Source: Winogradskyella wichelsiae (GTDB lineage: Bacteria > Bacteroidota > Bacteroidia > Flavobacteriales > Flavobacteriaceae). From it: a stretch of 64,000 nt of DNA. Shown piece by piece: positions 36,911 to 46,112 of the stretch. Below the pieces are notes generated by a model. It was not told the DNA's origin and made no database searches. It saw only the letters and a program-made list of their open reading frames with translations. A program made the position numbers and the translations under genes. Each line of letters starts with the position of its first letter. Within the stretch, counting starts at the first letter, position 1. The DNA lies in the NCBI RefSeq assembly GCF_013403925.1, contig NZ_JABFDJ010000008.1, positions 62,001 to 126,000 of the forward strand, read 5' to 3'.

Positions 36911-37100
36911 AAAAAAGCCTACATCAGTTTTGGTTTTGTATAAACTCCTTAAAAACAAGTATAGGGCTAACAAGCTGATCAAAAATCTGTCTAAGACACT
37001 GAAACAAGTTCAGTACTAACAGCACGATTTTACAACTTAAACTCACCCTTTTTAAAGAATTGATCGTTGAGTTTATCAAAAAATGTAACTAATGTAGGCA
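36911..37100 (-). ncRNA. ssrS: 6S-like regulatory RNA (ssrS candidate)
   Basis: Between zapA and rny a non-coding stretch of about 190 nt is framed by a 13-bp closing stem with one G-U pair (37087-37099 at the 5' side of the RNA, 36917-36929 at the 3' side), followed by six U. Inside are further hairpins, including one built on AAACTCA/TGAGTTT and one on ACTGAA/TTCAGT, giving the long, interrupted rod expected of 6S RNA. 6S RNA binds the sigma-A holoenzyme and mimics an open promoter. Proximity to zapA recalls the E. coli zapA-ssrS order, and a flavobacterial 6S family (6S-Flavo) is known. The call rests on structure and position, not on a covariance search; ends are approximate. Confidence 0.75.
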
Positions 37101-37132
37101 GTAACCTTATTTTATTTTAAAGAACGTACGAG

Positions 37133-37420
37133 TTAAATATGTTGATTTAAAAGTTCATTTAAAGCATTTAGCTTTTCTTGAACCTCTTCATTAACATACT
37201 CTTTATCTATTGATTTTTGCTCTACTTGAGCCGCAAATTGTAAGGCACACATTGCCAAAACATCTTGCTTATCTCTTACAGAGTAATTCTGCTCAAATTG
37301 CCCAATCATAGCCTCTATTTTTTTTGTGGCTTTACGTAAACCCTCTTCTTGACTAGGGTTTATCGTTAACGGATAAACTCTATTTGCAATAGAAAGTTTA
37401 ATTTTTAATTGTTCTGGCAT
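37133..37420 (-). CDS. zapA: Cell division protein ZapA
   Basis: A 95-residue protein of the ZapA family, which cross-links FtsZ filaments at the division ring. The N-terminal strand segment (KIKLSIANRVYPLTINPSQE) and the C-terminal coiled coil (QFAAQVEQKSIDKEYV, VQEKLNALNELLNQ) are typical and the length fits. It lies 20 bp after a small coiled-coil gene and 33 bp before the 6S-like RNA; all are probably read from the promoter at 37756-37786. Confidence 0.9.
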   Translation of the reverse strand: MPEQLKIKLSIANRVYPLTINPSQEEGLRKATKKIEAMIGQFEQNYSVRDKQDVLAMCALQFAAQVEQKSIDKEYVNEEVQEKLNALNELLNQHI

Positions 37421-37440
37421 TATAATCTAAATTTACAACA

Positions 37441-37731
37441 TTATTCTGAGAGTTGCCCAATACAATGGTCAATATCTCTAATAAGTGCATTTATTTTGAG
37501 TTTTGTTTCTCGTTTATTTTCGTCACTACCAAGCATTGAATTCGCCATTTTGAGTGTGTCATATTTTTCCACCCAAGCAGAAATCTCTTCTTGCTGCTCT
37601 AAAAGCTTTTGTTGTTGCTGCTCTAACTGAATCTCAAGCTCAGCGTTGGTTTGTTTTAAAACCGCTTGCTTTTGCAAAATCTTATTGATTTTATTCTCCA
37701 GCGCATCAACAATGTCTCCTATTTTACTCAT
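37441..37731 (-). CDS. Small coiled-coil protein upstream of zapA
   Basis: A 96-residue cytoplasmic protein that is almost entirely coiled coil: VDALENKINKILQKQAVLK, then a glutamine-rich stretch (LEQQQQKLLEQQEEI). It has no signal peptide or catalytic motif. It precedes zapA by 20 bp in the same operon, and its size and glutamine-rich coiled coil recall ZapB, the ZapA partner of enterobacteria, although I see no clear homology. I infer a division-related role from position only. Confidence 0.7.
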   Translation of the reverse strand: MSKIGDIVDALENKINKILQKQAVLKQTNAELEIQLEQQQQKLLEQQEEISAWVEKYDTLKMANSMLGSDENKRETKLKINALIRDIDHCIGQLSE

Positions 37732-38067
37732 TAAAGCAATTCAATACTATTTAAACAAAGTTAACATACCAAATCAATAATCACAATTGTTTTACAATTA
37801 TTTTTCATTAAGCCACATCAATTTCAAAATCAAATAAAATAAAATTCATTTATAAAACTTTATTTATATTCTAAATTGCCCATACACCAACCTTTATCTT
37901 TATCTACGACGCGTAAATACTTCTTGATAGAATTATAATATTCGTGATTTAAATTTTAATTTGGTAATATTATAAGTTCAACAGAAATTTCTCGTTAATA
38001 AAATTATATCTTTTTAGTGTTTGCAAAATGTAAGCAAATTAATATTTTAGCTGTTATAGCAGATCTT
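37732..38067. other. Divergent intergenic region
   Basis: This 336-bp gap between the zapA operon and the M23 peptidase gene contains the operon promoter at 37756-37786. The rest is AT-rich; a short GTG-started frame from 38017 runs into the peptidase gene but adds no recognisable domain. I see no RNA gene. Confidence 0.5.
37756..37786 (-). promoter_or_regulatory. Sigma-A promoter of the zapA operon
   Basis: On the minus strand TTG, 20 nt and TAACTTTG (perfect TAnnTTTG) lie just upstream of the coiled-coil gene; the expected leader is about 17 nt. Confidence 0.8.
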
Positions 38068-39759
38068 ATGAAACAATTTTTAATTCTCTTTTTATTAACT
38101 AGTTCATTATATGGACAATCGGAATATCCTCAAGATTATTTTCGTGACCCCTTAGATATTCCTATTGTACTTTCGGGTACGTTTGGCGAATTACGTTCTA
38201 CACATTTTCATGCTGGATTAGATATTAAAACACAACAACGAGAAGGTTTAAAAGTCTATGCGGCAGCACTAGGTTACATAAGTAGAATTAAAATCTCTCA
38301 TTTTGGCTACGGAAAAGCCATCTACATTACACATCCTAATGGCTATACAACCGTTTATGGGCATCTTCAAAAATTTTCTAAACGATTAGAAGATTATATT
38401 AAACAATGTCAATATGACAAAGAGAGTTATGAAGTTGAAGTTTTCCCTCATTCTGAAGAACTTTTAATAGAGCCTGATGAAGTTATTGCCTATTCAGGAA
38501 ATACGGGTGGTTCTGGCGGTCCTCACTTACATTTCGAAATTAGAGACAACTTAGAACGTACAATGAATCCATTACTCTTTGGTATAGAAGTAGAAGATTC
38601 TACAGCACCCTACGTCACTGCGGTATTTGCCTATCCTAAAGACGAAAACGCAATTATTAATGGAAAAAATGAAAGAGTGCCCTTACGCTTAATTCCACAG
38701 AAAACAGGTGATTATGCTGTTGAAAAAATTAAAGCTTACGGAAATATTGGATTTGGGGTTACCTCTAACGACAAGCAAGATTTAGCACCGAATAATAACG
38801 GTGTAAGTAATATTCAAACCTTTTTTAATGGAAATAAAAGTTTAGAAATAGATTTTAAACGTATTAGCTTCGATGAAAGTAAACATATTAAACGTCTTGT
38901 CGATTATGAATACTACGTTCGAAAACGCTCTAAAATTCAGAAACTATTTATTGAAAAAAATAATCCTCTAAGTATTTATAAAGACGCTTACGATAAGGGC
39001 TACGTTAAAATTGAAGACAGTACAGCCTCTGTTTATAAGATGAGAATTAGAGATTATAACGGCAATGAATCTTGGGTTGTAATCCCTATAGATGGTAAAT
39101 TAGAAACAATAAAAAAAGATACTACCGCTATAGATCGCTCTAAGCAATCATTAGTTTACAGTGATAAAATGTCAACATTAACTTCAGGTAATTATACCGT
39201 AAATTTCTATAAAAACACCTTGTATGATGATACCTATATAGATTTCAAGGTAAGTTCTGATACTATTTTTTTGGGAGATGATAACGTTGCGATGCAAAAG
39301 AATTTCTACATAAATTACGACTTAAGTAATTATAAAAAAGAACATCAAGACAAACTTTATATTGCTAGGTTTTATGGTTCTTATAAAAAGCCTTACTATG
39401 CTTTGACTTCACGTAAAGGAAATGTTTTAACTGCAAAATCTAAAGCATTAGGCACCTATGCTTTATCAATGGATACGGAACCGCCAACTATAACACCAAC
39501 CAATTTTACAGATAAAAAATGGATAAGTAACTATCGCTATCTTAAACTTAAAATTGACGACGAGTTAACAGGAATAAGTAAATACAGAGCTACAGTAAAT
39601 GGAAAGTGGATTTTAATGGAATACGATTATAAGCAAAACACACTTATACACGATTTTAATGATAATGTCGTTAAAGATACTAAGAACGAATTAAAAATAA
39701 TTGTCACGGATAATGTTGGAAATAGTTCTACATTTGAAGCAACATTTTTTAGAAAGTAG
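38068..39759 (+). CDS. M23-family metallopeptidase
   Basis: A 563-residue exported peptidase from the ATG at 38068, which opens a clear signal peptide (MKQFLILFLLTSSLYGQ); a GTG 51 bp upstream is less likely. The LytM/M23 domain is at residues about 30-165, with zinc ligands in STHFHAGLDIK and PHLHFEI, and GGSGGPHLH is typical. The remaining 400 residues are beta-rich with no named domain that I recognise. M23 enzymes cut peptidoglycan cross-links; both zinc motifs are intact, so it is probably active. It is followed, 116 bp on, by the TonB-dependent receptor. Confidence 0.9.
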   Translation: MKQFLILFLLTSSLYGQSEYPQDYFRDPLDIPIVLSGTFGELRSTHFHAGLDIKTQQREGLKVYAAALGYISRIKISHFGYGKAIYITHPNGYTTVYGHLQKFSKRLEDYIKQCQYDKESYEVEVFPHSEELLIEPDEVIAYSGNTGGSGGPHLHFEIRDNLERTMNPLLFGIEVEDSTAPYVTAVFAYPKDENAIINGKNERVPLRLIPQKTGDYAVEKIKAYGNIGFGVTSNDKQDLAPNNNGVSNIQTFFNGNKSLEIDFKRISFDESKHIKRLVDYEYYVRKRSKIQKLFIEKNNPLSIYKDAYDKGYVKIEDSTASVYKMRIRDYNGNESWVVIPIDGKLETIKKDTTAIDRSKQSLVYSDKMSTLTSGNYTVNFYKNTLYDDTYIDFKVSSDTIFLGDDNVAMQKNFYINYDLSNYKKEHQDKLYIARFYGSYKKPYYALTSRKGNVLTAKSKALGTYALSMDTEPPTITPTNFTDKKWISNYRYLKLKIDDELTGISKYRATVNGKWILMEYDYKQNTLIHDFNDNVVKDTKNELKIIVTDNVGNSSTFEATFFRK

Positions 39760-39875
39760 AAATTTTAGACCATAGATCTGCACACTTTTAGCTTCTAATC
39801 TATAGAATCTTCGTTGCTTCGGTGTCATAAATTTAGAATCTAAATAACTCTTGAACCTAACTAAAAACAAAATAT

Positions 39876-42344
39876 TTGAAACGCTTACATTTCACCGTCC
39901 TCATTGGCTTATTTTTTAGTCTACTTTCGTTTTCACAAAATGCAATAATTAGAGGTGTTATTCTAAACGAAGGCAACAAACCTATTGAAGGAGTTAATAT
40001 TGCAGCCAATACAGGAGAAGGTACAGCAACCAATAGTAATGGATTTTACGAACTTAAAATTCCATATGGCGTTGAAGTTACCGTTATTTTTACGCACGTT
40101 TCACATAAATTAGTTGAGCAAAAATTCAACTTAAAAAATGGGCAAGAAATAGAATACAACCCTGTGATGCTTATTGAAGTTGAACAAATTGCAACCGTTG
40201 TTATTAATACAAACACAAGACAGTCTGTAGATGGTGTTACCTCTATTTCACCACAAATGATAAGAACTATAAAAGGTGCACAGCCTGGTGTAGAAAACAT
40301 TCTTAAAACCTTACCTGGCGTAAATATCTCTAACGAACTAAGTACTCAGTATTCTGTACGTGGTGGAAATTTTGACGAAAACTTAGTTTATGTAAATGAC
40401 ATAGAAATATATAGGCCTTTTTTAATTCGCTCTGGAAATCAAGAAGGTCTTAGTTTTGTAAATACCGATTTGGTTCAAAATGTCGATTTCTCAGCAGGAG
40501 GTTTTCAAGCTAAATATGGTGATAAATTATCTTCTGTATTAGACATAACATATCGTAATCCTGTTGATTTTGGAATAAGAGCAGATTTAAGTTTACTTGG
40601 TGGAAGTATTGCTGCCGAAGGCGTCTCTAAAGATGGAAAATTTTCTGGTATTGCAGGTGTACGTCACAGAGACAATAGCCTATTATTAAACAGTTTAGAA
40701 ACAGAAGGTAATATAGAACCGGTTTTTGCAGATGCGCAAACATTTTTAACCTATCGTTTTTCGAGTAAGTTTCATTTAAATTTCCTTGGAAATATTTCTT
40801 CAAACAAATACAACTTTCAACCCGAAAATAGACAAACTAACTTTGGTACTATTGATGATCCTGTTGCGCTATTAGTATTTTATGATGGACAAGAAAAAGA
40901 TCAATACCAAACCTATTTTGGGGCATTCAAAGCTAATTACTTTGTTAATAACGATTTAACGCTTAAACTTGTTGCTTCTGCTTACCATACAACAGAACAA
41001 GAATATTTTGACATTTTAGCAGAATACCGTTTAGGAGAAGTTAACACAAGTATTGGTGATGAAAACTTAGGTGAAGTTGAATTTAGTGAAGGTATTGGGT
41101 CTCAACTTACACATGCCCGAAACGATTTAGATGCTTTTATAGTTAATGCTGAACATAAAGGAGATTATAAAATTGATGACGAGAGTACATTAGAATGGTC
41201 TGTAAAATATACACATGAAGATATTAGAGACCGTTTAGTAGAATATGAAATTATTGATTCTGCTGGTTTTTCAATTAGACCCCCTTCAATAAGTCAACCT
41301 AACGAACAACCTTACACTTCTTTTTCGGGCCCTTTAACTGCTTATGAAGATATCAGAGCGACTAACCGAATTCAAATTAATAGATTTCAGGCTTTTGTTC
41401 AATATAGCAAACAAGCCGATTGGAACGGACATGAGGTTTTTTATAATGCGGGTGTAAGATCTCATAGTTGGGTTGTAAGTGGTGATGATATTGAAACAAG
41501 TGATACACAAACGGTAATTAGCCCAAGAGGGCAATTTGCTATTAAGCCTAATTGGGATAAAGACATGCTTTTTAGAGTGGCTGCGGGGTTATATTACCAA
41601 CCTCCTTTTTATAGAGAATTAAGAGATTCTTCAGGAACGGTGCAACCCAATGTAAAAGCTCAAAAATCATTTCATATTGTTTTAGGAAACGAATATAGTT
41701 TTGAGATTTGGGATAGACCATTTAAATTAGTAACTGAAGCTTATTATAAAGGAATGACAGATGTTAATCCTTACACGCTAGAAAACGTAAGAATTCGTTA
41801 CAGTGCAGACAATAATGCTGTTGCCTATGCATATGGTTTAGATTTAAGAATTAATGGAGAATTTGTGCCAGGCACAGAATCCTGGTTTAGTTTTGGCTAT
41901 TTAAAAACGGAAGAAAACATTGACGATCGTGGTTATATTGCCAGACCAACGGATCAACGTTTAAAATTTGGTGCTTTATTTCAAGATTACGTGCCTAACA
42001 TGCCAGATCTAAAAATGTACTTAAATTTAGTATATAACACAGGAGTTCCTGGTGGTTCACCTAGTTATGCTGACCCTTATAATTACCAAATAAGATTACG
42101 AGATTATAGACGTGCTGATTTGGGTATTTCTTACGAATTAGTAAATCCTGAAAAAACTTATAATTCGAAATGGAAAGCCGCTTTCAAAGAGTTATCAATA
42201 GGTTTTGAAATCTATAATATGTTTGGTAATCAAAACTCTATCACTAATACTTGGGTAAGAGATGTATATAGTAAAAACCAATATGCTATACCAAACTACC
42301 TAACACCACGTGTGTTTAATGTAAGATTGTCTACGCGATTTTAA
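39876..42344 (+). CDS. TonB-dependent receptor with CarboxypepD_reg-like domain
   Basis: An 822-residue outer-membrane receptor starting at TTG, which gives the signal peptide KRLHFTVLIGLFFSLLSFS. Residues about 22-100 are a CarboxypepD_reg-like domain (IIRGVILNEGNKPIEGVN). The plug follows (about 120-230; QYSVRGGNFDENLVYVND, FSAGGFQAKYGDKLSSVLD), then a 22-strand barrel ending VRLSTRF. There is no susD-like partner, so it is not a classical SusC; the ligand is unknown. Its stop codon overlaps that of the convergent cysteine desulfurase gene. The start codon choice rests on the signal peptide. Confidence 0.92.
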   Translation: MKRLHFTVLIGLFFSLLSFSQNAIIRGVILNEGNKPIEGVNIAANTGEGTATNSNGFYELKIPYGVEVTVIFTHVSHKLVEQKFNLKNGQEIEYNPVMLIEVEQIATVVINTNTRQSVDGVTSISPQMIRTIKGAQPGVENILKTLPGVNISNELSTQYSVRGGNFDENLVYVNDIEIYRPFLIRSGNQEGLSFVNTDLVQNVDFSAGGFQAKYGDKLSSVLDITYRNPVDFGIRADLSLLGGSIAAEGVSKDGKFSGIAGVRHRDNSLLLNSLETEGNIEPVFADAQTFLTYRFSSKFHLNFLGNISSNKYNFQPENRQTNFGTIDDPVALLVFYDGQEKDQYQTYFGAFKANYFVNNDLTLKLVASAYHTTEQEYFDILAEYRLGEVNTSIGDENLGEVEFSEGIGSQLTHARNDLDAFIVNAEHKGDYKIDDESTLEWSVKYTHEDIRDRLVEYEIIDSAGFSIRPPSISQPNEQPYTSFSGPLTAYEDIRATNRIQINRFQAFVQYSKQADWNGHEVFYNAGVRSHSWVVSGDDIETSDTQTVISPRGQFAIKPNWDKDMLFRVAAGLYYQPPFYRELRDSSGTVQPNVKAQKSFHIVLGNEYSFEIWDRPFKLVTEAYYKGMTDVNPYTLENVRIRYSADNNAVAYAYGLDLRINGEFVPGTESWFSFGYLKTEENIDDRGYIARPTDQRLKFGALFQDYVPNMPDLKMYLNLVYNTGVPGGSPSYADPYNYQIRLRDYRRADLGISYELVNPEKTYNSKWKAAFKELSIGFEIYNMFGNQNSITNTWVRDVYSKNQYAIPNYLTPRVFNVRLSTRF

Positions 42345-43489
42345 GAAGCAGCTAAGGTTTTTAAGACACCAACAACATAGTCTAATTCTTCCTTAGTATT
42401 GTAAATACTGAATGAAAAACGTATAGAAGGTCTAGCTAATTCTTCATCAGATAAAATAGCTTTTAATACATGAGACTCCTGACTACTACCACTTTGGCAT
42501 GCACTCCCTCTAGAACTCGCAATTCCTTTTAAATCGAGTTGAAATTGTAACATTGATGCTTTTCCTGGTGTTTTTGGTAAACGAACGTTTAATAATGTAT
42601 AGGTACTTTTTTCTTCGGAGTCAGAGCAACCATTGAAACTTATATTAGGAATGTTACTTTGAAGCGCTGCAATAAAATAATTCTTTAAATTTAAAATGTA
42701 AGCATGTTCTTCATCAAGATTGTCATAAGAAATTTTTAAAGCTTCATCCATACCTACAATATTATGAAGAGACTCCGTCCCTGCCCTATGGCCTCGTTCT
42801 TGCTCTCCTCCAAAAATCAAAGGCTTTAAACTTGACTCTTTTCGTATAAAACAAAACCCAACGCCTTTAGGACCATGAAATTTATGGGCACTTGCTGCTG
42901 CAAAGTCTATAGGTATTTCTTTTAAATCTATTTTATAATGACCAATTGATTGCACAGTATCAGAATGAAATAAGGCACCATAAGATTTTACAATCTTAGC
43001 TATGTTTTTAAAATTTAACACATTACCAATCTCATTGTTAACATGCATTAAAGTCACTAATTTTTTTTCATCAGAATGACCTAAAACAGATTCAAGATCT
43101 TCTTCATCTATACTTCCATCAACTTTCAGTTTTACATATGTAACTTTTATGTCATATTCTTTCTGCAATTGATCTATCGTATGTAAAATAGCATGATGTT
43201 CTATCTGAGATGTAATAATTTCTGTAACACCTAAATCTCTAACAGCACTTCTTAATACTAAATTATCAGCTTCCGTACCGCCAGAAGTAAAAACGATTTC
43301 TGACCCAGACACGTTAAAATAACTTGCTATATTTTTTCTACATTGTTCTAAAAGTGACTTAGACGAACGACCAAAACTGTGACTTGAGGATGCGTTTCCG
43401 TAAGTTTCATTTAGCACTTTTGTCATACGTACTACAACTTCTGGTCTTAAAGCAGTAGTGGCTGCATTATCTAAATAGATTAAATTCAT
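42341..43489 (-). CDS. Cysteine desulfurase (NifS/IscS family)
   Basis: A 382-residue PLP enzyme that takes sulfur from cysteine for iron-sulfur clusters and tRNA thiolation. YLDNAATTALRPEV opens the protein, the PLP lysine is in SAHKFHGPKGVGF, and the catalytic cysteine is in SSRGSACQSGSSQ. Length fits class I (IscS/NifS) enzymes. No iscU or other cluster-assembly gene is beside it, so its specific sulfur acceptor is open. A TATTTTTG element (43494-43501, minus strand) lies just upstream. Confidence 0.93.
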   Translation of the reverse strand: MNLIYLDNAATTALRPEVVVRMTKVLNETYGNASSSHSFGRSSKSLLEQCRKNIASYFNVSGSEIVFTSGGTEADNLVLRSAVRDLGVTEIITSQIEHHAILHTIDQLQKEYDIKVTYVKLKVDGSIDEEDLESVLGHSDEKKLVTLMHVNNEIGNVLNFKNIAKIVKSYGALFHSDTVQSIGHYKIDLKEIPIDFAAASAHKFHGPKGVGFCFIRKESSLKPLIFGGEQERGHRAGTESLHNIVGMDEALKISYDNLDEEHAYILNLKNYFIAALQSNIPNISFNGCSDSEEKSTYTLLNVRLPKTPGKASMLQFQLDLKGIASSRGSACQSGSSQESHVLKAILSDEELARPSIRFSFSIYNTKEELDYVVGVLKTLAAS

Positions 43490-43575
43490 CTTGCAAAAAT
43501 ATTGTAAATAAAATTATTTAGATAATGCAGCGTTATAATTTTACAAATCCTTTATTTTTGTTGAAAATAGAATTT

Positions 43576-44526
43576 ATGATACGTCGTTTTTTTATACTCT
43601 TTTGCTTCGCTCTGTTAATTGCCTGTGATGATGGCGATATCCTTACTGTAGACTTAGATTTTGATGAAGAATTAGCGCAATGTGATAATTTTGAAGAGTA
43701 TTATCTTGTTTATGATACACGAGAGGATCCTAACGAAGCGCTCATCTTCATTTTTGAAAAAGGGGATGATACCAATGACGCATTATTTACACATGCAACT
43801 ACTGAAGGTTCTCCTGCAGAATTAACAATTGATGGTGTTGATACTCGTTTTATTTACAGAACCTATAACAGAGAATTAACAGCCGATGATATTTGCGCTG
43901 TTGTTTCGCCTGGCGACCTAACTGTAGGAGACGACTATGAAGCAGACTCTGGTGATGTTTATGTTACCTCTACGATTGAAGATGATGATAACGATGGTGT
44001 TCCTAATGAAGACGAAGGCATAGCTGGTTTACCTGATGAAGACGGAATTTATACGGATTCTTTAGATACAGACGGTGACGGCATACCTAATTACTTAGAT
44101 ATAGATGACGATGGTGATAATGTTTTAACAGAAAATGAACTTGATGAAGATAATGAAGATGAAGATGATGATCCTTTAACTAATCCACTTGATACGGATG
44201 GTGATGGTATCCCTAATTATTTAGACGCAGATGACGATGGCGACGGAGTTTCAACACGTTTAGAAGATGCTAATGGTGAAAATGGACCAAGTGATGATCG
44301 TGTAGCTGTAAACGGAGTGTTAGTAGAGCTTTATTTAAATAGTGCAGAAGATACCCCTTATGATTTTGAGGATTACAACGCTTTTGAAAATTCTTACACT
44401 AGAACTGTAGAAACAACGTTTATAATTAACAATACCGATTTAACAATCTTTAGAACTACTGAAATCACTCTTGGTACACTAACAACAATTATAGAAGACT
44501 TTGATCCTGACGATTACGATTATTAA
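43576..44526 (+). CDS. Lipoprotein with calcium-binding TSP3-like repeats
   Basis: A 316-residue lipoprotein from the ATG at 43576 (MIRRFFILFCFALLIAC; lipobox LIAC at residues 14-17). After a variable N-terminal region, residues about 135-235 are acidic Asp/Asn-rich repeats of the thrombospondin type 3 kind, with LDTDGDGIPNYLD occurring twice and DDDNDGVPNEDEG once; these normally bind calcium and stiffen the chain. No catalytic domain is recognised. It lies alone between convergent and divergent genes. A surface-exposed lipoprotein in the outer membrane is likely. Confidence 0.82.
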   Translation: MIRRFFILFCFALLIACDDGDILTVDLDFDEELAQCDNFEEYYLVYDTREDPNEALIFIFEKGDDTNDALFTHATTEGSPAELTIDGVDTRFIYRTYNRELTADDICAVVSPGDLTVGDDYEADSGDVYVTSTIEDDDNDGVPNEDEGIAGLPDEDGIYTDSLDTDGDGIPNYLDIDDDGDNVLTENELDEDNEDEDDDPLTNPLDTDGDGIPNYLDADDDGDGVSTRLEDANGENGPSDDRVAVNGVLVELYLNSAEDTPYDFEDYNAFENSYTRTVETTFIINNTDLTIFRTTEITLGTLTTIIEDFDPDDYDY

Positions 44527-44528
44527 AT

Positions 44529-45086
44529 TTATGGTTCTACATTTTGAAGTATTTGAACTTCTGTAGCACCTAAGCCATAAATTTTATAATCTGCATCGTA
44601 AAATCTTACGTTATTGTAGCGACTAAATAGTGTTTCTAATTCTTGGCGTAGTACACCTTCTCCAACTCCGTGTATAAAGACAATTTTAGGTATGCGTTTG
44701 CGCATGGCAAATTCTAATTGTCCTCTAGCTGTATCTAATTGCAGATTAAGCATCTCATAATTAGACATTCTATTTGAAGACTTTGTTAAATGATGAATAT
44801 GTAAATCTACTTCAAATTTTGGAGCGTGGCGCTCTTTAGATTTTACTGTTGGTGCTGATTTTCGTTTTTTAGATTCTTTTTCCCTTTTTACGGCTTCAAA
44901 ATCTGTATTATAAACAGCACTTTCAAGCGAGTTTCCAGAGGCCATTAACATAAGTTCTCGCGCTTCAAATTGTAATTCAAAACCATCAGTATCTTCAACC
45001 GTAACTTTATTTTCAGAAATTTTAGTTACAATTCCTGAAATATTATCGTCAATTGTTTCAACATTATCACCTCTTTTAAACTTCAT
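44529..45086 (-). CDS. Smr-domain protein (DUF2027-type)
   Basis: A 185-residue protein. An N-terminal small beta domain (FKRGDNVETIDDNISGIV) is followed by a lysine-rich linker and a C-terminal Smr domain (about residues 95-185) with KFEVDLHIHHL, FIHGVGEGVLRQEL and YKIYGLGATEVQI. Smr domains, first seen at the end of MutS2, are nucleases or nucleic-acid binders; this is the stand-alone form and is often mislabelled MutS. The characteristic HGxGxG loop is kept. It overlaps the preceding small gene by 11 bp. Confidence 0.87.
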   Translation of the reverse strand: MKFKRGDNVETIDDNISGIVTKISENKVTVEDTDGFELQFEARELMLMASGNSLESAVYNTDFEAVKREKESKKRKSAPTVKSKERHAPKFEVDLHIHHLTKSSNRMSNYEMLNLQLDTARGQLEFAMRKRIPKIVFIHGVGEGVLRQELETLFSRYNNVRFYDADYKIYGLGATEVQILQNVEP

Positions 45087-45291
45087 CTTCTTTTTCTGTT
45101 TTTACAAACGATTCTTCTGGCTGATCATTTTTACTAGAAATATTTCTAGAGGTTCTGTAGACACCTACCATTAATAAAGCAATACCTCCTATTAATAAAT
45201 AGGTGTTTTGTTCTTGTTGAGCCTGAGCATAAAAAGCAATTATACCTCCCACTAAAATGCAAACAAAATTAAGAGTTCTAGAAATATCCAT
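45076..45291 (-). CDS. Small two-helix membrane protein
   Basis: A 71-residue protein with two hydrophobic helices (residues about 5-22 and 30-46) and a charged C-terminal tail (FVKTEKEDEV). Its end overlaps the start of the Smr gene by 11 bp, so translation is probably coupled. I do not recognise a family. Confidence 0.65.
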   Translation of the reverse strand: MDISRTLNFVCILVGGIIAFYAQAQQEQNTYLLIGGIALLMVGVYRTSRNISSKNDQPEESFVKTEKEDEV

Positions 45292-45381
45292 AATTCATTG
45301 ATTAAAACAAGGCAAAAATACACTTTAGAAAAATATTTACTGCAATTATAAAAGTAATTATCAAATTGTTAATTTAGCACC

Positions 45382-45684
45382 ATGTTTATACTCGCAAAAG
45401 GACTTGAAGAATATATGTTGCCATGCATGTGGAAACAAACGTTTAATATTGATTGTATGGGTTGTGGTATGCAAAGATCTATCAACCTAATTTTAAAAGG
45501 TGATCTTGTTGCTGCTTTTTTTATGTACCCTGCTATCTATACGCTTATAGCAATGTTTGCCTTTTTATTATTGCATCTTAAATTTCAGTTTAAAAATGGT
45601 CATCGCATCATTTTAGCTTTTTTTATATTAAATATTAGTATTATTGTAGCTAGCTTTATTATTAAAACTTTTTTAACCAACTAA
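45382..45684 (+). CDS. DUF2752 membrane protein
   Basis: A 100-residue inner-membrane protein of the DUF2752 family. The family signature is visible as DCMGCGMQRSINLILKGD, with further hydrophobic helices at about 45-65 and 75-97. Its function is unknown. A second small membrane-protein gene follows after 14 bp, so the two are co-transcribed. Confidence 0.8.
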   Translation: MFILAKGLEEYMLPCMWKQTFNIDCMGCGMQRSINLILKGDLVAAFFMYPAIYTLIAMFAFLLLHLKFQFKNGHRIILAFFILNISIIVASFIIKTFLTN

Positions 45685-45698
45685 AATCAACTTACAAA

Positions 45699-46034
45699 AT
45701 GGAAAAACAACAAATACCTAATGGAACTTTAGTCCTTGTCATGGGAATTTTATCAATCGTCGGCTGTTGCTGTTATGGTATTCCTGGATTAATTTTCGGA
45801 ATCGTAGCAATAGTATTGGCAGGTAAAGCAACTAAAATTTACAAGGTAGCTCCTGAAACTTATTCTGGTTTTGGAAATGTAAAAGCAGGTAAAATTATGG
45901 GGATCATTGGTGCAATTCTTAGTGTATTAATGGTAGCTTACATCCTTTGGTTTATTTCTTTCTTTGGAATGGAAGCATTAGAAAACCCTGAATTAATGCA
46001 AGAAAGAATGCAAGAATTGATGGGACCTCAATAG
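45699..46034 (+). CDS. CCC-motif membrane protein (DUF4190-like)
   Basis: A 111-residue protein with two hydrophobic segments (residues about 10-45 and 65-90) separated by a basic loop. The first contains three consecutive cysteines (IVGCCCYGIPG), the mark of the Bacteroidota CCC-motif membrane proteins. The C terminus is short and methionine/glutamate-rich. It is co-transcribed with the DUF2752 gene and followed by a strong terminator. Its function is unknown; the cysteines could be lipidated or bind metal, but nothing here shows it. Confidence 0.8.
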   Translation: MEKQQIPNGTLVLVMGILSIVGCCCYGIPGLIFGIVAIVLAGKATKIYKVAPETYSGFGNVKAGKIMGIIGAILSVLMVAYILWFISFFGMEALENPELMQERMQELMGPQ

Positions 46035-46052
46035 TCTTATATTTTAATAAAT

Positions 46053-46091
46053 AAAAAAGCGATTTTCTTAATTGAAAATCGCTTTTTTTTT
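46053..46091 (+). terminator. Bidirectional terminator between CCC-motif gene and rocD
   Basis: A perfect 9-bp stem (46059-46067 with 46074-46082) extended by six A-T pairs, with long A and T runs. It serves both convergent genes. Confidence 0.93.
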
Positions 46092-46112
46092 AACTCTTAT
46101 TTGAAACCTTTA

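Noticed and set aside
38017..38067. N-terminal extension of the M23 peptidase from an upstream GTG
   Set aside because: The extension would put the signal peptide inside the protein; the ATG at 38068 gives a normal signal peptide.
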